A stretch of DNA of 64,000 nucleotides from the NCBI GenBank assembly GCA_910583785.1, contig CAJTZK010000006.1:1-64000 (forward strand). The letters run 5' to 3'. The DNA is from an uncultured Oscillibacter sp. Lineage in GTDB: Bacteria > Bacillota > Clostridia > Oscillospirales > Oscillospiraceae. The position numbers and the translations under genes were made by a program. Positions 24,081 through 31,639 of this stretch are shown piece by piece (position 1 is the first letter of the stretch; the number at the start of each line of letters is the position of its first letter). The notes under the pieces were generated by a model. It saw nothing but the letters and a program-made list of their open reading frames with translations, ran no database searches and had not been told where the DNA came from.

Positions 24081-24194
24081 GTGAGGGCGGATCTGCTTGT
24101 CCGCCGTTTTCCCGGGTCCTGCGCTTCCGGTAGAAGGGCGGATACACAGGTCCGTCTTACCGGAGAAGCGCCCTGGGCCGGGTACTCTCCTTGA
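24081..24194 (+). CDS. Possible 37-codon small ORF in transporter-acetyltransferase gap
   Basis: GTG start with AGGAGG 8 bases upstream, ending just before the promoter of the acetyltransferase gene. A TTGACC box inside the palindrome region CGGACATGTCCG (near 24,040) could drive it. The sequence has two similar hairpin-forming blocks (GGCGGATCTGCTTGTCCGCC and GGCGGATACACAGGTCCGTC), so it may instead be a structured RNA. The product would be Arg-rich with no recognisable domain. The rest of the 331-base gap 23918-24248 holds only a terminator and promoter. Confidence 0.25.
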   Translation: MRADLLVRRFPGSCASGRRADTQVRLTGEAPWAGYSP

Positions 24195-24219
24195 CCGGTC
24201 CCCTGGGTTCTGCTATAAT
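24191..24219 (+). promoter_or_regulatory. Sigma-A promoter of sugar O-acetyltransferase gene
   Basis: TTGACC (24191-24196), 17-base spacer, TATAAT (24214-24219). Confidence 0.83.
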
Positions 24220-24248
24220 GAACCAAAGAATTTTTAGGAGGGATTCCC

Positions 24249-24854
24249 ATGACCGAACAGGAAAAGCGCCTGGCGGGAAAGCTCTATTATCCCCCGGACC
24301 CAGAGCTGACGGAGGCCCGGATGCGGGCCAAGCGGCTCTGCCACCGGCTGAACGCCCTGGCCCCGGATGATTTCCAGGGCCGGGACAGCACCATCCGGGA
24401 GCTCTTCGGCCGCGCCGGGAAGGACGCCTGGGTGGAGTCCAGCTTCCACTGCGACTACGGCACCCAGATTTCCGTGGGGGACTATTTCTTCGCCAACTAC
24501 GACTGCATCTTCCTGGACATCGCCCCCATCACCATCGGCAGCCGGGTTTACATCGCCCCCCGGGTCTGCATCTACACGGTGAACCACCCCATGGTGCCGG
24601 AGGTGCGGAACACGGATCTGGAATACGGCCGCCCCGTCACCATTGAGGACAATGTGTGGATTGGGGGCAATGTGGTGATTCTCCCCGGCGTTACCATCGG
24701 GGAGGGGGCCGTCATTGCCGCCGGGTCCATTGTCACCCGGGACATCCCGCCCCGGGTGGTGGCCGGAGGGAATCCCTGCCGGGTCATCCGCCCCCTGACG
24801 GAGGCGGACCGGGAGAAGTGGGAAGCCGCCCTCCGGGAGCACCGGGAGTCCTGA
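24249..24854 (+). CDS. Maltose/galactoside O-acetyltransferase-type sugar acetyltransferase
   Basis: A 201-residue left-handed beta-helix acetyltransferase (LacA/Maa/NodL group). The N-terminal Mac domain 'KRLAGKLYYPPDPELTEAR' is followed by hexapeptide repeats ('SVGDYFFANYDCIFLD', 'ITIGSRVYIAPRV', 'VTIEDNVWIGGNVVILPGV', 'VIAAGSIVTRD') and the C-terminal NPCRVIR. 'TVNHPM' carries the catalytic His. It transfers acetyl from acetyl-CoA to free sugars, thought to detoxify unused intracellular sugars. AGGAGG precedes the ATG. Single-gene unit. Confidence 0.9.
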   Translation: MTEQEKRLAGKLYYPPDPELTEARMRAKRLCHRLNALAPDDFQGRDSTIRELFGRAGKDAWVESSFHCDYGTQISVGDYFFANYDCIFLDIAPITIGSRVYIAPRVCIYTVNHPMVPEVRNTDLEYGRPVTIEDNVWIGGNVVILPGVTIGEGAVIAAGSIVTRDIPPRVVAGGNPCRVIRPLTEADREKWEAALREHRES

Positions 24855-24863
24855 GAGCCTCCA

Positions 24864-24888
24864 AGCCGCCCCAAGGGGCGGCTTTTTT
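24864..24888. terminator. Terminator of acetyltransferase gene
   Basis: AGCCGCCCC, loop AA, GGGGCGGCT, TTTTT. The T-run ends at the stop codon of the opposite Nudix gene, so it may serve both genes. Confidence 0.85.
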
Positions 24889-25353
24889 CTAAAGGGCCTT
24901 GCCGTTCAGCGCTGCCGCCGCCAGCTTGTCCCCCTGGTAGCGGAGCTTGAGGGAGAAGAAAGGCGCGTCCTCCTCCAAAAGGCGGAGGAAAATCCTGTCC
25001 CCCTCCCACAGGGGCAGGGAGAGAAGGTCCGCCTTTTTAATCCAGGCCAGTTCCCCCTCGCCGCAGGGGTGCGGCGTCCCCGTCCAGGCGGAGGCGGTGA
25101 AAAGGTGCATATACTCCGTGGGCGCCTGGTCGGAGACAAAGGTCACCAGCCCCCGGTAGCGGTACTCCGTCAGGGCCAGCCCCGTCTCCTCGAAGCACTC
25201 CCGGAGCACGCAGTCTTCCGGGCTCTCCCCGTCCTGGAACTTGCCTCCCACGCCAATCCATTTCCCCTGGTTCACGTCGTGGTCCTTTTTCACCCGGTGG
25301 AGCATTAGGTACTCGTCTCCCCGCTCCAGATAGCACAACGTGGAATAGAGCAT
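24889..25353 (-). CDS. Nudix hydrolase (MutT/8-oxo-dGTP diphosphatase-like)
   Basis: A 154-residue protein with a Nudix box 'GGKFQDGESPEDCVLRECFE' continuing into ETGL (about residues 36-58), the Mg2+-binding GX5EX7REUXEEXGU pattern. 'LMLHRVKKDHDVNQGKWIG' just before it is typical of clostridial MutT-like 8-oxo-dGTP diphosphatases. The start is the ATG after AAGGAGAGG; the upstream frame lacks a ribosome site. Likely role: remove oxidised nucleotides or other nucleoside diphosphate derivatives. Confidence 0.87.
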   Translation of the reverse strand: MLYSTLCYLERGDEYLMLHRVKKDHDVNQGKWIGVGGKFQDGESPEDCVLRECFEETGLALTEYRYRGLVTFVSDQAPTEYMHLFTASAWTGTPHPCGEGELAWIKKADLLSLPLWEGDRIFLRLLEEDAPFFSLKLRYQGDKLAAAALNGKAL

Positions 25354-25428
25354 GCGCTGTCCTCTCCTTCCCGCGGCGGCGCGCCGCTTGGAATCCATTA
25401 TACCCCTCCGGCCGGAAAAAGAAAAGGC

Positions 25429-25457
25429 TTTACATTTCAGAACGAATGTTCTATAAT
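25429..25457 (+). promoter_or_regulatory. Promoter of YpsA/SLOG gene overlapped by a LexA-box-like palindrome
   Basis: TTTACA (25429-25434), 17-base spacer, TATAAT (25452-25457). AGAAC-GAAT-GTTCT (25439-25452) fills the spacer; GAAC-N4-GTTC is the core of the Firmicute LexA (SOS) box, and the position would block RNA polymerase. Confidence 0.7.
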
Positions 25458-25490
25458 GGTTTCATCACGCTGCCGGGAGAGGAGGCCCCC

Positions 25491-26006
25491 ATGCGTTCCA
25501 GACAGATCAGCTGCTGCTTCACTGGCCACCGCCCTGGGAAACTGCCCTGGCGGTACAATGAGCAGGACCCCCGCTGCCTCTCCCTGAAACGGCGCATTGC
25601 CGACGCGGCGGAGGCCGCCTATGAGGAGGGCTACCGCCATTTCCTCTGCGGCATGGCCTTGGGCTGCGACCTCTATTTCTGTGAGGCGGTCCTGGCCCTC
25701 CGGGGACGCCGCCCGGACATCACCGTGGAGGCTGCCATTCCCTGTCCCACCCAGGCGGAGGCCTGGGCCCCAGGCCAGCGGGAGCGGTATGAACGGCTGG
25801 TGGAGTCCTGCGATTTCGAGACCCTGGTCTCCGCCAAGTATACCCCCCATTGCATGCTCCGGCGGGACCGGTACATGGTGGACCACGCCTCCCTGCTCAT
25901 CGCCGCCTTTGACGGCACTCCCGGAGGCACCCAATACACCATGCAGTACGCCATGAGCCGGGGGCTCGCCATGGTGGACCTGCCCCTGGTTGCGGAAGGG
26001 CCTTGA
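25491..26006 (+). CDS. YpsA-like SLOG-family protein (DUF1273)
   Basis: A 171-residue protein with 'CCFTGHRPGKLPW' at residues 7-19, the signature of the YpsA/DUF1273 branch of the SLOG (SMF/DprA-LOG) nucleotide-binding superfamily, then 'HFLCGMALGCDLYFCEAVL' and 'VSAKYTPHCMLRRDRYMVDH'. SLOG proteins are proposed to bind nucleotides or nucleotide-derived ligands; YpsA affects cell division in some Firmicutes, and relatives occur in antiphage islands. The start ATG follows GAGAGGAGG. The LexA-like box in its promoter suggests induction by DNA damage. Confidence 0.82.
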   Translation: MRSRQISCCFTGHRPGKLPWRYNEQDPRCLSLKRRIADAAEAAYEEGYRHFLCGMALGCDLYFCEAVLALRGRRPDITVEAAIPCPTQAEAWAPGQRERYERLVESCDFETLVSAKYTPHCMLRRDRYMVDHASLLIAAFDGTPGGTQYTMQYAMSRGLAMVDLPLVAEGP

Positions 26007-26088
26007 ATTTTTTCAGGGCCCTTCCCGCATAATCCGCCGCCCCCGGCAAACCCTAAGCCAAGAAATTTTCGGTTTGGGAGGCGGCCCT

Positions 26089-26985
26089 ATGTTTGCGAAA
26101 CGCACTGACCTGGCCTTAGAGGCCCGGGAGCTCTGGCAGGAATCCACGGAAAAGACCACCCGGCTCTCGGGCGTCAAGGCGGCAAAGTCCCGGGAAGAGG
26201 GCTATCCAGTCACCCGGGTGGATATTTTGGACCACCGGGGAGAAGAGGCCCTGGGAAAGCCCCAGGGGAGCTACCTCACCATTGACCTCTCCAGCTTCTG
26301 GCAGCGGAAAGCGGACTTTTTCGAGCGGGCCGTCCGGGCAGTGGGGGCCCAATTAAAGGCCATGCTCCCGGCGGAAGGCCCCGCCCTGGTGGTGGGCCTG
26401 GGGAACGCCGCCATGACGCCGGACGCCGTGGGCCCCCTGGCGGCGGACAACGTGCTGGTCACCCGGCACCTCATCGCCGCCATGCCGAAGCATTTCGCCG
26501 GGTTCCGTCCCGTGGCGGTATTCCGGGCGGGAGTCCTGGGCACCACCGGAGTGGAATCCGCCGAGGCCGTCCGGGGCCTGGTGGAACAGGTGAAACCCTC
26601 CCTGGTCATCGCCATTGACGCCCTGGCCGCCCGGCGGGTGGGCCGGATGTGTACCACGGTGCAGCTCTCGGACACGGGCATCGTCCCGGGCTCCGGCGTG
26701 GGGAACCACCGGGCGGCGCTGAACAAGGAAACCCTGGGGGTCCCCGTGTTTGCCATCGGCGTGCCCACGGTGGTGGAGGCGGCCACCCTGGCGGCAGACC
26801 TGCTGGAGGACGCGGGCATCCCGGAGCTGGACGAAACCCGGCTCCGCCACGGCAAGGCCCCCCTGACGGTGACCACCCGGGACGTGGACCAGCAGGTCCG
26901 GGAGCTGAGCAAGGTCGTTGGCTATGGCGTGAACTGGGCCTTGCAGGATTTGGAGATTGAGGAGATTAACGCCCTGCTGGCATAA
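26089..26985 (+). CDS. gpr: Spore germination protease GPR
   Basis: A 298-residue GPR that degrades the small acid-soluble spore proteins at germination. It begins 'MFAKRTDLALEARELWQ', the conserved RTDLA-EA element near the pro-sequence cleavage site, and contains 'VVGLGNAAMTPDAVGPLAAD', 'KPSLVIAIDALAARRVGRMC', 'TIQLSDTGI'-like and 'GVGNHR' blocks. GPR is an atypical aspartyl-type protease made as a tetrameric zymogen. The ATG follows GGAGGCGGCCCT. It stands alone with its own terminator. Its substrate, an alpha/beta SASP, is encoded at 55,528. Confidence 0.95.
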   Translation: MFAKRTDLALEARELWQESTEKTTRLSGVKAAKSREEGYPVTRVDILDHRGEEALGKPQGSYLTIDLSSFWQRKADFFERAVRAVGAQLKAMLPAEGPALVVGLGNAAMTPDAVGPLAADNVLVTRHLIAAMPKHFAGFRPVAVFRAGVLGTTGVESAEAVRGLVEQVKPSLVIAIDALAARRVGRMCTTVQLSDTGIVPGSGVGNHRAALNKETLGVPVFAIGVPTVVEAATLAADLLEDAGIPELDETRLRHGKAPLTVTTRDVDQQVRELSKVVGYGVNWALQDLEIEEINALLA

Positions 26986-26988
26986 GCA

Positions 26989-27022
26989 AAGCCGGGCCGG
27001 AGCATCAGCTCCGGCCCGGCTT
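26989..27022 (+). terminator. Terminator of gpr
   Basis: AAGCCGGGCCGGAG, loop CATCAG, CTCCGGCCCGGCTT: perfect 14-base arms. Confidence 0.8.
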
Positions 27023-27265
27023 GTCTGCTTCCAGAAAAACCCTTGGACAGGCCCGGCCTGCTACTAGGAAGGCACGCCCCAAGGACGGGTGCGCTATAAA
27101 AACGCCATCCCTGCATCCCGCCTCTCCGCAGCCATTCTGGCTCCCGCCGCAGCCCTGGCCCTGGTTTGCGTTGGCGCGGGGCCTCCGGCTCTTCCCCGGG
27201 GCCGCCGGGCTGCTCCCCTCCTGTCCGGACAGGGCGGCCTCCACGCCGCCCTCCGGTCGGAAAAT

Positions 27266-27294
27266 ATCCCCGGCGGACAGGCTCCGCCGGGGAT
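27266..27294 (-). terminator. Terminator of rnc
   Basis: ATCCCCGGCGGA, loop, TCCGCCGGGGAT; leftward it is followed by ATTTTCC. It lies 4 bases past the rnc stop. The stretch 27,023-27,265 shows nothing convincing. Confidence 0.78.
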
Positions 27295-27297
27295 GCT

Positions 27298-27978
27298 CTA
27301 ACCGGATAAACTCTCTAAGGCACTGCGGGCGGCGGCCTGTTCCGCCTCCTTCTTGCTGTGGCCGGAGCCGGAACCGACGGACGTGCCGTTCAGCAGCACC
27401 TCCGCCGCGAAAATCTTGGCGTGGTCCGGGCCCCGCTCCCCCACCATGCGGTAGGTCAGCACCTGGTCCGCCTGCCGCTGGACCAGCTCCTGGAGGGCCG
27501 TCTTGTAGTCCCGGCGGCGCTCCTCCACCACCTCTTCCCGCTCCGCGTCCAGGAGCACGCGGTGGATCAGCGCCGAGGCGGCGGCAATGCCCCCGTCCAG
27601 GTACACAGCGGCAAAGACCGCCTCCGTAGCGTCCGCCAAAATAGAGGTCCGGGTCCGGCCTCCGCCGGACTCCTCTCCCCGGCCCAGGCGCAGGTAAGCC
27701 CCCAGGTTCAGCTTCCGGGCCACCTCGTAGAGGCTCTGCTCGCAGACCAGGGCCGCCCGGATGCGGGTCAGGTCTCCCTCCGGCAGGTCCGGGTGCTGGG
27801 CGAAGAGGAACTCCGCCGTCACGAAGCCCAACACCGAATCCCCCAGGAACTCCAGGCGCTCGTTGCTGGACAGGTGTTCCGCCCGGTGCTCGTTGGCATA
27901 GGAGCTGTGGCAAAGGGCCTCCTCCAGCAGCGCGTGGTCCTGAAAGGCGTAATTCAGTTTTTTCTCCAGTTCCTCCAT
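27298..27978 (-). CDS. rnc: Ribonuclease III
   Basis: A 226-residue dsRNA endonuclease. The catalytic signature NERLEFLGDSVLG (about residues 39-51) and 'DATEAVFAAVYLDGG' supply the Mg2+-binding acidic residues. A dsRNA-binding domain fills residues 155-224 ('DYKTALQELVQR', 'GSGHSKKEAEQAAARSALE'). It processes rRNA precursors and other structured RNA. It lies 79 bases after acpP with a hairpin in between (27999-28022); acpP-rnc order is common in Firmicutes. Confidence 0.96.
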   Translation of the reverse strand: MEELEKKLNYAFQDHALLEEALCHSSYANEHRAEHLSSNERLEFLGDSVLGFVTAEFLFAQHPDLPEGDLTRIRAALVCEQSLYEVARKLNLGAYLRLGRGEESGGGRTRTSILADATEAVFAAVYLDGGIAAASALIHRVLLDAEREEVVEERRRDYKTALQELVQRQADQVLTYRMVGERGPDHAKIFAAEVLLNGTSVGSGSGHSKKEAEQAAARSALESLSG

Positions 27979-27998
27979 AGCGGTCCTCTCTGAAAGGA

Positions 27999-28022
27999 CG
28001 CCCCGTGGGGACTCACGGGGCG
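27999..28022. repeat. Hairpin between acpP and rnc
   Basis: CGCCCCGTG and CACGGGGCG arms around a 6-base loop. No T-run on the minus strand; perhaps an RNase III cleavage or attenuation site in the acpP-rnc message. Confidence 0.5.
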
Positions 28023-28057
28023 GGCTTCCTCAGCGCCTGCCTCCCGGCGGGCGCGTT

Positions 28058-28306
28058 TTACTTGTTCAGCTTGTTTGCCAGATAGTTCACCGCATCGCCC
28101 ACGGTCTTGAGGGAGGTAAGCTCCTCCTCCTCAATCTCGCCGACCTCGAACTCCTCCTCCATGGCCATGACCAGCTCCACCAGGTCCACGGAGTCCGCCC
28201 CCAGGTCCCCTTCGAACGCGGTATCCATGGTAATGTCCTCCGGCTCCTTGGCGAACTGCTCCGCCACCAGCTCCCGCAGGATCTTTAAAATCTCTTCGTT
28301 TGACAT
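28058..28306 (-). CDS. acpP: Acyl carrier protein
   Basis: An 82-residue acidic four-helix protein. The 4'-phosphopantetheine attachment Ser39 lies in DLGADSVDLVEL. It carries acyl chains in fatty acid synthesis. It is in the plsX-acpP-rnc order typical of Firmicute lipid operons. Confidence 0.96.
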   Translation of the reverse strand: MSNEEILKILRELVAEQFAKEPEDITMDTAFEGDLGADSVDLVELVMAMEEEFEVGEIEEEELTSLKTVGDAVNYLANKLNK

Positions 28307-28394
28307 TGCCGTTTCACTCCTTCATAGACTTGCCTCCCTCTTGAGGCAGCAGGCTTTTCACGAAGCCTATCATACGGCAACCGCCGCCGTGCTG

Positions 28395-29441
28395 TCAAGG
28401 GGCATCCGGCAAATTTTGCCTATCTGCCCCGACTTTCATCAATTCGATGTTCTCCTGGACGTCGGCGATGAAGCCGCTGGCGGCGTATTCCTCCGCCCGG
28501 AGGATGGCGTTGCGGATGGCCCGGGCGTCGGAGGAGCCGTGGGCCTTGATGACGGGCTTGGAGATGCCCAGGAAGGGGGTTCCCCCCACCTCGCTGGGGT
28601 CCAGCAGCTTTTTCATCTCCGCCAGGTTCCCCTTCACCAGTCCCGCGGCGATCTTGGTCTTGGTGCTGGAGAGGAACACCTTCTTCAATTCCTTCAAGAG
28701 GAACTTGGCGGTGCCCTCCAGGGATTTCAGCATGACGTTGCCCGTGAAGCCGTCGGCCACCAGCACGTCCGCCCCGCCCAGCATGGCGTCCCCGGACTCC
28801 AGGTTCCCCACAAAGTTCAGCCGCCCGGCCTCCGCCGCCTGGGCCAGCAGGGCGTGGGCCTCCTGCCGGAGGCCGTCCCCCTTCTCCGACTCCGCGCCGA
28901 TGTTCAAAAGGGCCACCCGGGGGCGCTCCACCCCCAGGACCCGCTTGGCGTAGTAATTCCCCAGGTAGGCGAACTGGAGCAGGTACTCCGGCGTGCACTC
29001 GGCGTTGGCCCCGCAGTCGCACAGGAGCATCCGCCCCTCCGCCGTGGGCAGGACGGGCCCCATGGCCGCCCGGCGGACGCCCCGGATGCGCTTCACCACC
29101 AGCGTAGCCCCCGCCAGCAGGGCCCCCGTGGAGCCGGCGGACACGAAGGCGTCTCCCTCCCCGTTTTTCAGCAGGTTCAGTCCCACCGTCAGGGAGGAAT
29201 CCTTTTTCTTTTTAAAGGCGGTGGCAGGATCATCGGAAATCTCCACCACCTCCGAGGCGTCCCGGATTTCCACCCCGGAGGGGAGGTTCTTCTCCCCGCA
29301 CTGCTCCACGGCCTTCAGGATATCCGCCATCCGGCCCACCAGGATCACGTCGGTACCGTAGGCCTTGTGGGCCTCCAGGGCCCCCTGGACCACAGCCAGC
29401 GGGGCGTTATCCCCCCCCATGGCGTCCACGATGATCTTCAT
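28395..29441 (-). CDS. plsX: Phosphate acyltransferase PlsX
   Basis: A 348-residue enzyme that makes acyl-phosphate from acyl-ACP, the first step of phosphatidic acid synthesis in Firmicutes. It opens 'MKIIVDAMGGDNAPLAVVQG', the PlsX hallmark, and has 'VSAGSTGALLAGATLVVKRI' and 'VADGFTGNVMLKSLEGT'. GGGAGG precedes the ATG. It lies between trmFO and acpP on the minus strand, so acyl carrier and acyl-phosphate synthase are co-transcribed. Confidence 0.96.
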   Translation of the reverse strand: MKIIVDAMGGDNAPLAVVQGALEAHKAYGTDVILVGRMADILKAVEQCGEKNLPSGVEIRDASEVVEISDDPATAFKKKKDSSLTVGLNLLKNGEGDAFVSAGSTGALLAGATLVVKRIRGVRRAAMGPVLPTAEGRMLLCDCGANAECTPEYLLQFAYLGNYYAKRVLGVERPRVALLNIGAESEKGDGLRQEAHALLAQAAEAGRLNFVGNLESGDAMLGGADVLVADGFTGNVMLKSLEGTAKFLLKELKKVFLSSTKTKIAAGLVKGNLAEMKKLLDPSEVGGTPFLGISKPVIKAHGSSDARAIRNAILRAEEYAASGFIADVQENIELMKVGADRQNLPDAP

Positions 29442-29475
29442 GCTTGACCCTCCCTTATGTCTGTATCTCGGATAG

Positions 29476-30783
29476 TTATTCCAGCACGGTCTCCCGCAGT
29501 TTCTCGATGATTTCCAGGGAGCGGCGGCTGAGCTCCGCGTTTTTGTTCCGCTTCCCCTTGACCCGGCGGCCCAGGGGCGGCATGATGCCGAAGTTGATGT
29601 TCATGGGCTGGAAGGCCGTAACAGACTGGTTGGAGACATACAGCCCCAGCGCGCCGATGGCGGTCTCCTGGGGGAAATCCACCGGGGGCAGTCCCCGGAG
29701 CCTCCGGGCCGTCTCCACCCCCGCCAGAAAGCCGCTGGCGGCGGACTCCACGTAGCCCTCCACCCCAGTCATCTGCCCGGCGAAGGAGATGCGGGGCTCC
29801 GCCTTGAGGCGGTAGTAGCGGTCCAGCAGCTGGGGGGAATTCAAGAAGGTATTCCGGTGCATCACCCCATAGCGGAGGAACTCCGCGCTGTGGAGGGCGG
29901 GAATCATGGAAAACACCCGCCGCTGCTCCGGAAAGCGGAGATGGGTCTGGAAGCCCACCAGGTTATAAACGCTGCCCTCCTGGTTGTCCCGCCGGAGCTG
30001 GACCACGGCGTAGGGCTCCCGCCCCGTCCTGGGGTCCACCAGCCCCCGGGGCTTCAAGGGCCCGTAGCAAAGGGTCTCCCGGCCCCGCCGGGCCATGACC
30101 TCTACAGGCATACAGCCCTCGAAGACCTTCTGGTCCTCGAAACCGTGGACCTCCGCCTCCCGGGCGGTGGTGAGGGCCTGCCAGAAGGCGTCGTACTCCT
30201 CCTGGGTCATGGGGCAGTTCACGTAGTCCGCCGTGCCCCGGTCATAGCGGGAGCCCATCCAGGCCTTTTCCATGTCGATGCTCTCAGCGGAGACCAGCGG
30301 GGCCGCCGCGTCGTAGAAGTGGAGGGCGGAATCATCCCCCAGCAGGGCCTGGAGGCGCTCCGCCAGGGCATCGGAAGTCAGGGGGCCGGAGGCGATCACC
30401 ACCTCGCCGCTGGGAATTTCGGTGACCTCGCCGGGGACCACGGTGATATTGGGGTGGCCTTGCAGCCGCTCCGTCACCAGCCGGGCAAAGCCGTGGCGGT
30501 CCACCGCCAGGGCCCCGCCCGCCTCCACCCGGGTGGCGTCGGCACAGGACAGAATCAGGGAATCCAGGCGGCGGAGCTCCTCCTTGAGGAGGCCTGCGGC
30601 GTTTTCCAGCTGGTCGCTCCGCAGGGAGTTGGAGCAGCAGAGCTCGGCGAAATACGCCGTCTCATGTGCGGGGGTCTTTTTTCCGGGCTTCATCTCCCGA
30701 AGAGTCACTTGGATGCCGCTCCTGGCTAGCTGCCAGGCGGCTTCGCTGCCGGCTAGGCCGGCGCCTATTACCGTTACGGTCAT
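29476..30783 (-). CDS. trmFO: tRNA (uracil-54-C5)-methyltransferase, folate/FAD-dependent (TrmFO)
   Basis: A 435-residue flavoprotein that makes ribothymidine-54 in tRNA with methylene-tetrahydrofolate. The FAD-binding motif 'TVIGAGLAGSEAAWQLARSG' begins at residue 3; 'FAELCCSNSLRSDQ' carries a catalytic Cys; 'FAGQMTGVEGYVESAASGF' and 'NINFGIMPPL' are family blocks near the C-terminus. The start ATG follows GGAGGTGAACCC. It is 34 bases upstream of plsX. Confidence 0.96.
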   Translation of the reverse strand: MTVTVIGAGLAGSEAAWQLARSGIQVTLREMKPGKKTPAHETAYFAELCCSNSLRSDQLENAAGLLKEELRRLDSLILSCADATRVEAGGALAVDRHGFARLVTERLQGHPNITVVPGEVTEIPSGEVVIASGPLTSDALAERLQALLGDDSALHFYDAAAPLVSAESIDMEKAWMGSRYDRGTADYVNCPMTQEEYDAFWQALTTAREAEVHGFEDQKVFEGCMPVEVMARRGRETLCYGPLKPRGLVDPRTGREPYAVVQLRRDNQEGSVYNLVGFQTHLRFPEQRRVFSMIPALHSAEFLRYGVMHRNTFLNSPQLLDRYYRLKAEPRISFAGQMTGVEGYVESAASGFLAGVETARRLRGLPPVDFPQETAIGALGLYVSNQSVTAFQPMNINFGIMPPLGRRVKGKRNKNAELSRRSLEIIEKLRETVLE

Positions 30784-30871
30784 GGGTTCACCTCCGTTGA
30801 AGGGGTTGGTACTCGCCCTGACGGGCGGGGTGGACTGGATACCAGCGATGGCTGGTTCATTGCACCCCCCA

Positions 30872-30905
30872 TTTTCTCTTTTCCTTCCAGAAGGAAAAGA
30901 GAAAA
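30872..30905. repeat. Perfect purine/pyrimidine inverted repeat
   Basis: TTTTCTCTTTTCCTT, loop CCAG, AAGGAAAAGAGAAAA: perfect 15-base arms, one all pyrimidine and the other all purine. A second AAAAGAGAAAAGGAAG follows at about 30,923 in direct orientation. It lies upstream of trmFO in the 313-base gap 30784-31096, which also holds a GGCCC-TTCG-GGGCC-type hairpin with T-run near 30,945 and the repeat below; no gene. Confidence 0.65.
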
Positions 30906-30982
30906 CGGGCCGTGCACGGTCCAAAAGAGAAAAGGAAGTATGGGCCCTTCGGGCCAATTTTTTGCCCTTCTATCAGTAGAAC

Positions 30983-31090
30983 ACCCTGTAGGGGGCGGGC
31001 TCTGTCCCGCCCCGCGATGTGGGACCAGCTTTTTCAGAGGCTATGATTTTACTGTGGGGCCCGTACCCCTGTGCGGGCCATTCCCCAGGT
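30983..31090. repeat. GC-rich intergenic repeat, related to 10529-10700
   Basis: CCTGTAGGGGGCGGGC, GGGCTCTGTCCCGCCCC, GTGGGGCCCGTACCCC and TGTGCGGGCC recall the words of the 10.5-kb repeat in the opposite sense. Probably a member of a dispersed, non-coding repeat family. Confidence 0.42.
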
Positions 31091-31096
31091 TTCTAC

Positions 31097-31306
31097 CTAT
31101 CTCTCCTCAGACCTGCCCAACAGGTAATCTGTGGACACTCCAAAGAAATCCGCCAGCACTATCAGCATCTCATAATCCGGGCGGTGCTCGTCACTCTCAT
31201 AATACTGATAGGTGCGGACACCAATCCCCAGCAATTTTGCGACATCAGCTTGCCGCATCTTTTTTTCTTTACGCAACGCCCGTAAACGCTCCGAAATTTT
31301 TACCAT
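31097..31306 (-). CDS. Small XRE-family helix-turn-helix regulator
   Basis: A 69-residue Cro/CI-like protein, almost only the DNA-binding domain: 'RLRALRKEKKMRQADVAKLL' gives helices 1-2, 'GIGVRTYQYYESDEHRPDYE' the recognition helix and turn, and 'LADFFGVSTDYLLGRSEE' the last helix. It is divergent from an 82-residue helical ORF, and the shared region has a perfect palindrome, so it probably represses itself and that gene. Architecture and size resemble regulators of small mobile modules or antitoxins, but no toxin is recognised. Confidence 0.85.
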   Translation of the reverse strand: MVKISERLRALRKEKKMRQADVAKLLGIGVRTYQYYESDEHRPDYEMLIVLADFFGVSTDYLLGRSEER

Positions 31307-31324
31307 AATTCCGCAAATTACCTC

Positions 31325-31364
31325 TTGACACGCACAAGTTATTCGTGTACTATATACACGAATA
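31325..31364 (+). promoter_or_regulatory. Promoter and perfect palindromic operator of the small-ORF gene
   Basis: TTGACA (31325-31330), 17-base spacer, TACTAT (31348-31353). The operator TATTCGTGTA-CTATA-TACACGAATA (31340-31364) has perfect 10-base arms and covers the -10 box, so binding should shut the gene off. Confidence 0.82.
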
Positions 31365-31390
31365 AACCTTGCATAAATGGAGGGATTTTT

Positions 31391-31639
31391 GTGTCACCCT
31401 TGATGCAAACCATCTGCGATGAACTCCGGGCGTGCGCGCTGGACCGTTACATAGACGGCTATGAGCGGGACACTTACGCCATTGAGCTCGCCCGCCTTTA
31501 CGGCGCGCTTTCCGCCGCCCTGCCGGAGTGCTGTCAGGAGCTCCTCCGGCAGTACGTCCTTGCCTTAAACGCCCGCGCCCTCATGGAGCAGGAAGCCATG
31601 TTCCAGGCCGCTTTTGCCGCCGCCAGGGAGCTGGCTTAG
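31391..31639 (+). CDS. Small helical protein (82 residues), partner of XRE regulator
   Basis: Starts at GTG (VSPLMQTICDELRAC), 7 bases after GGAGG; an ATG four codons later lacks its own site. The sequence is mostly alpha-helical and Ala/Leu/Glu-rich ('YAIELARLYGALSAAL', 'QEAMFQAAFAAARELA') with no membrane segment. Its stop overlaps the topA stop tail-to-tail by 3 bases. Controlled by the palindrome above. Function unknown; could be a small effector, anti-regulator or toxin-like protein. Confidence 0.65.
   Translation: MSPLMQTICDELRACALDRYIDGYERDTYAIELARLYGALSAALPECCQELLRQYVLALNARALMEQEAMFQAAFAAARELA

Noticed and set aside
27089..27301. A 70-codon plus-strand frame with a signal-peptide-like start downstream of gpr
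   Set aside because: No ribosome site, runs through the rnc terminator and overlaps the rnc end; composition is that of random GC-rich DNA.
31097..31306. Prophage boundary suggested by a Cro/CI-like regulator
   Set aside because: No integrase, phage structural gene or attachment-site repeat is nearby; flanking genes are housekeeping.
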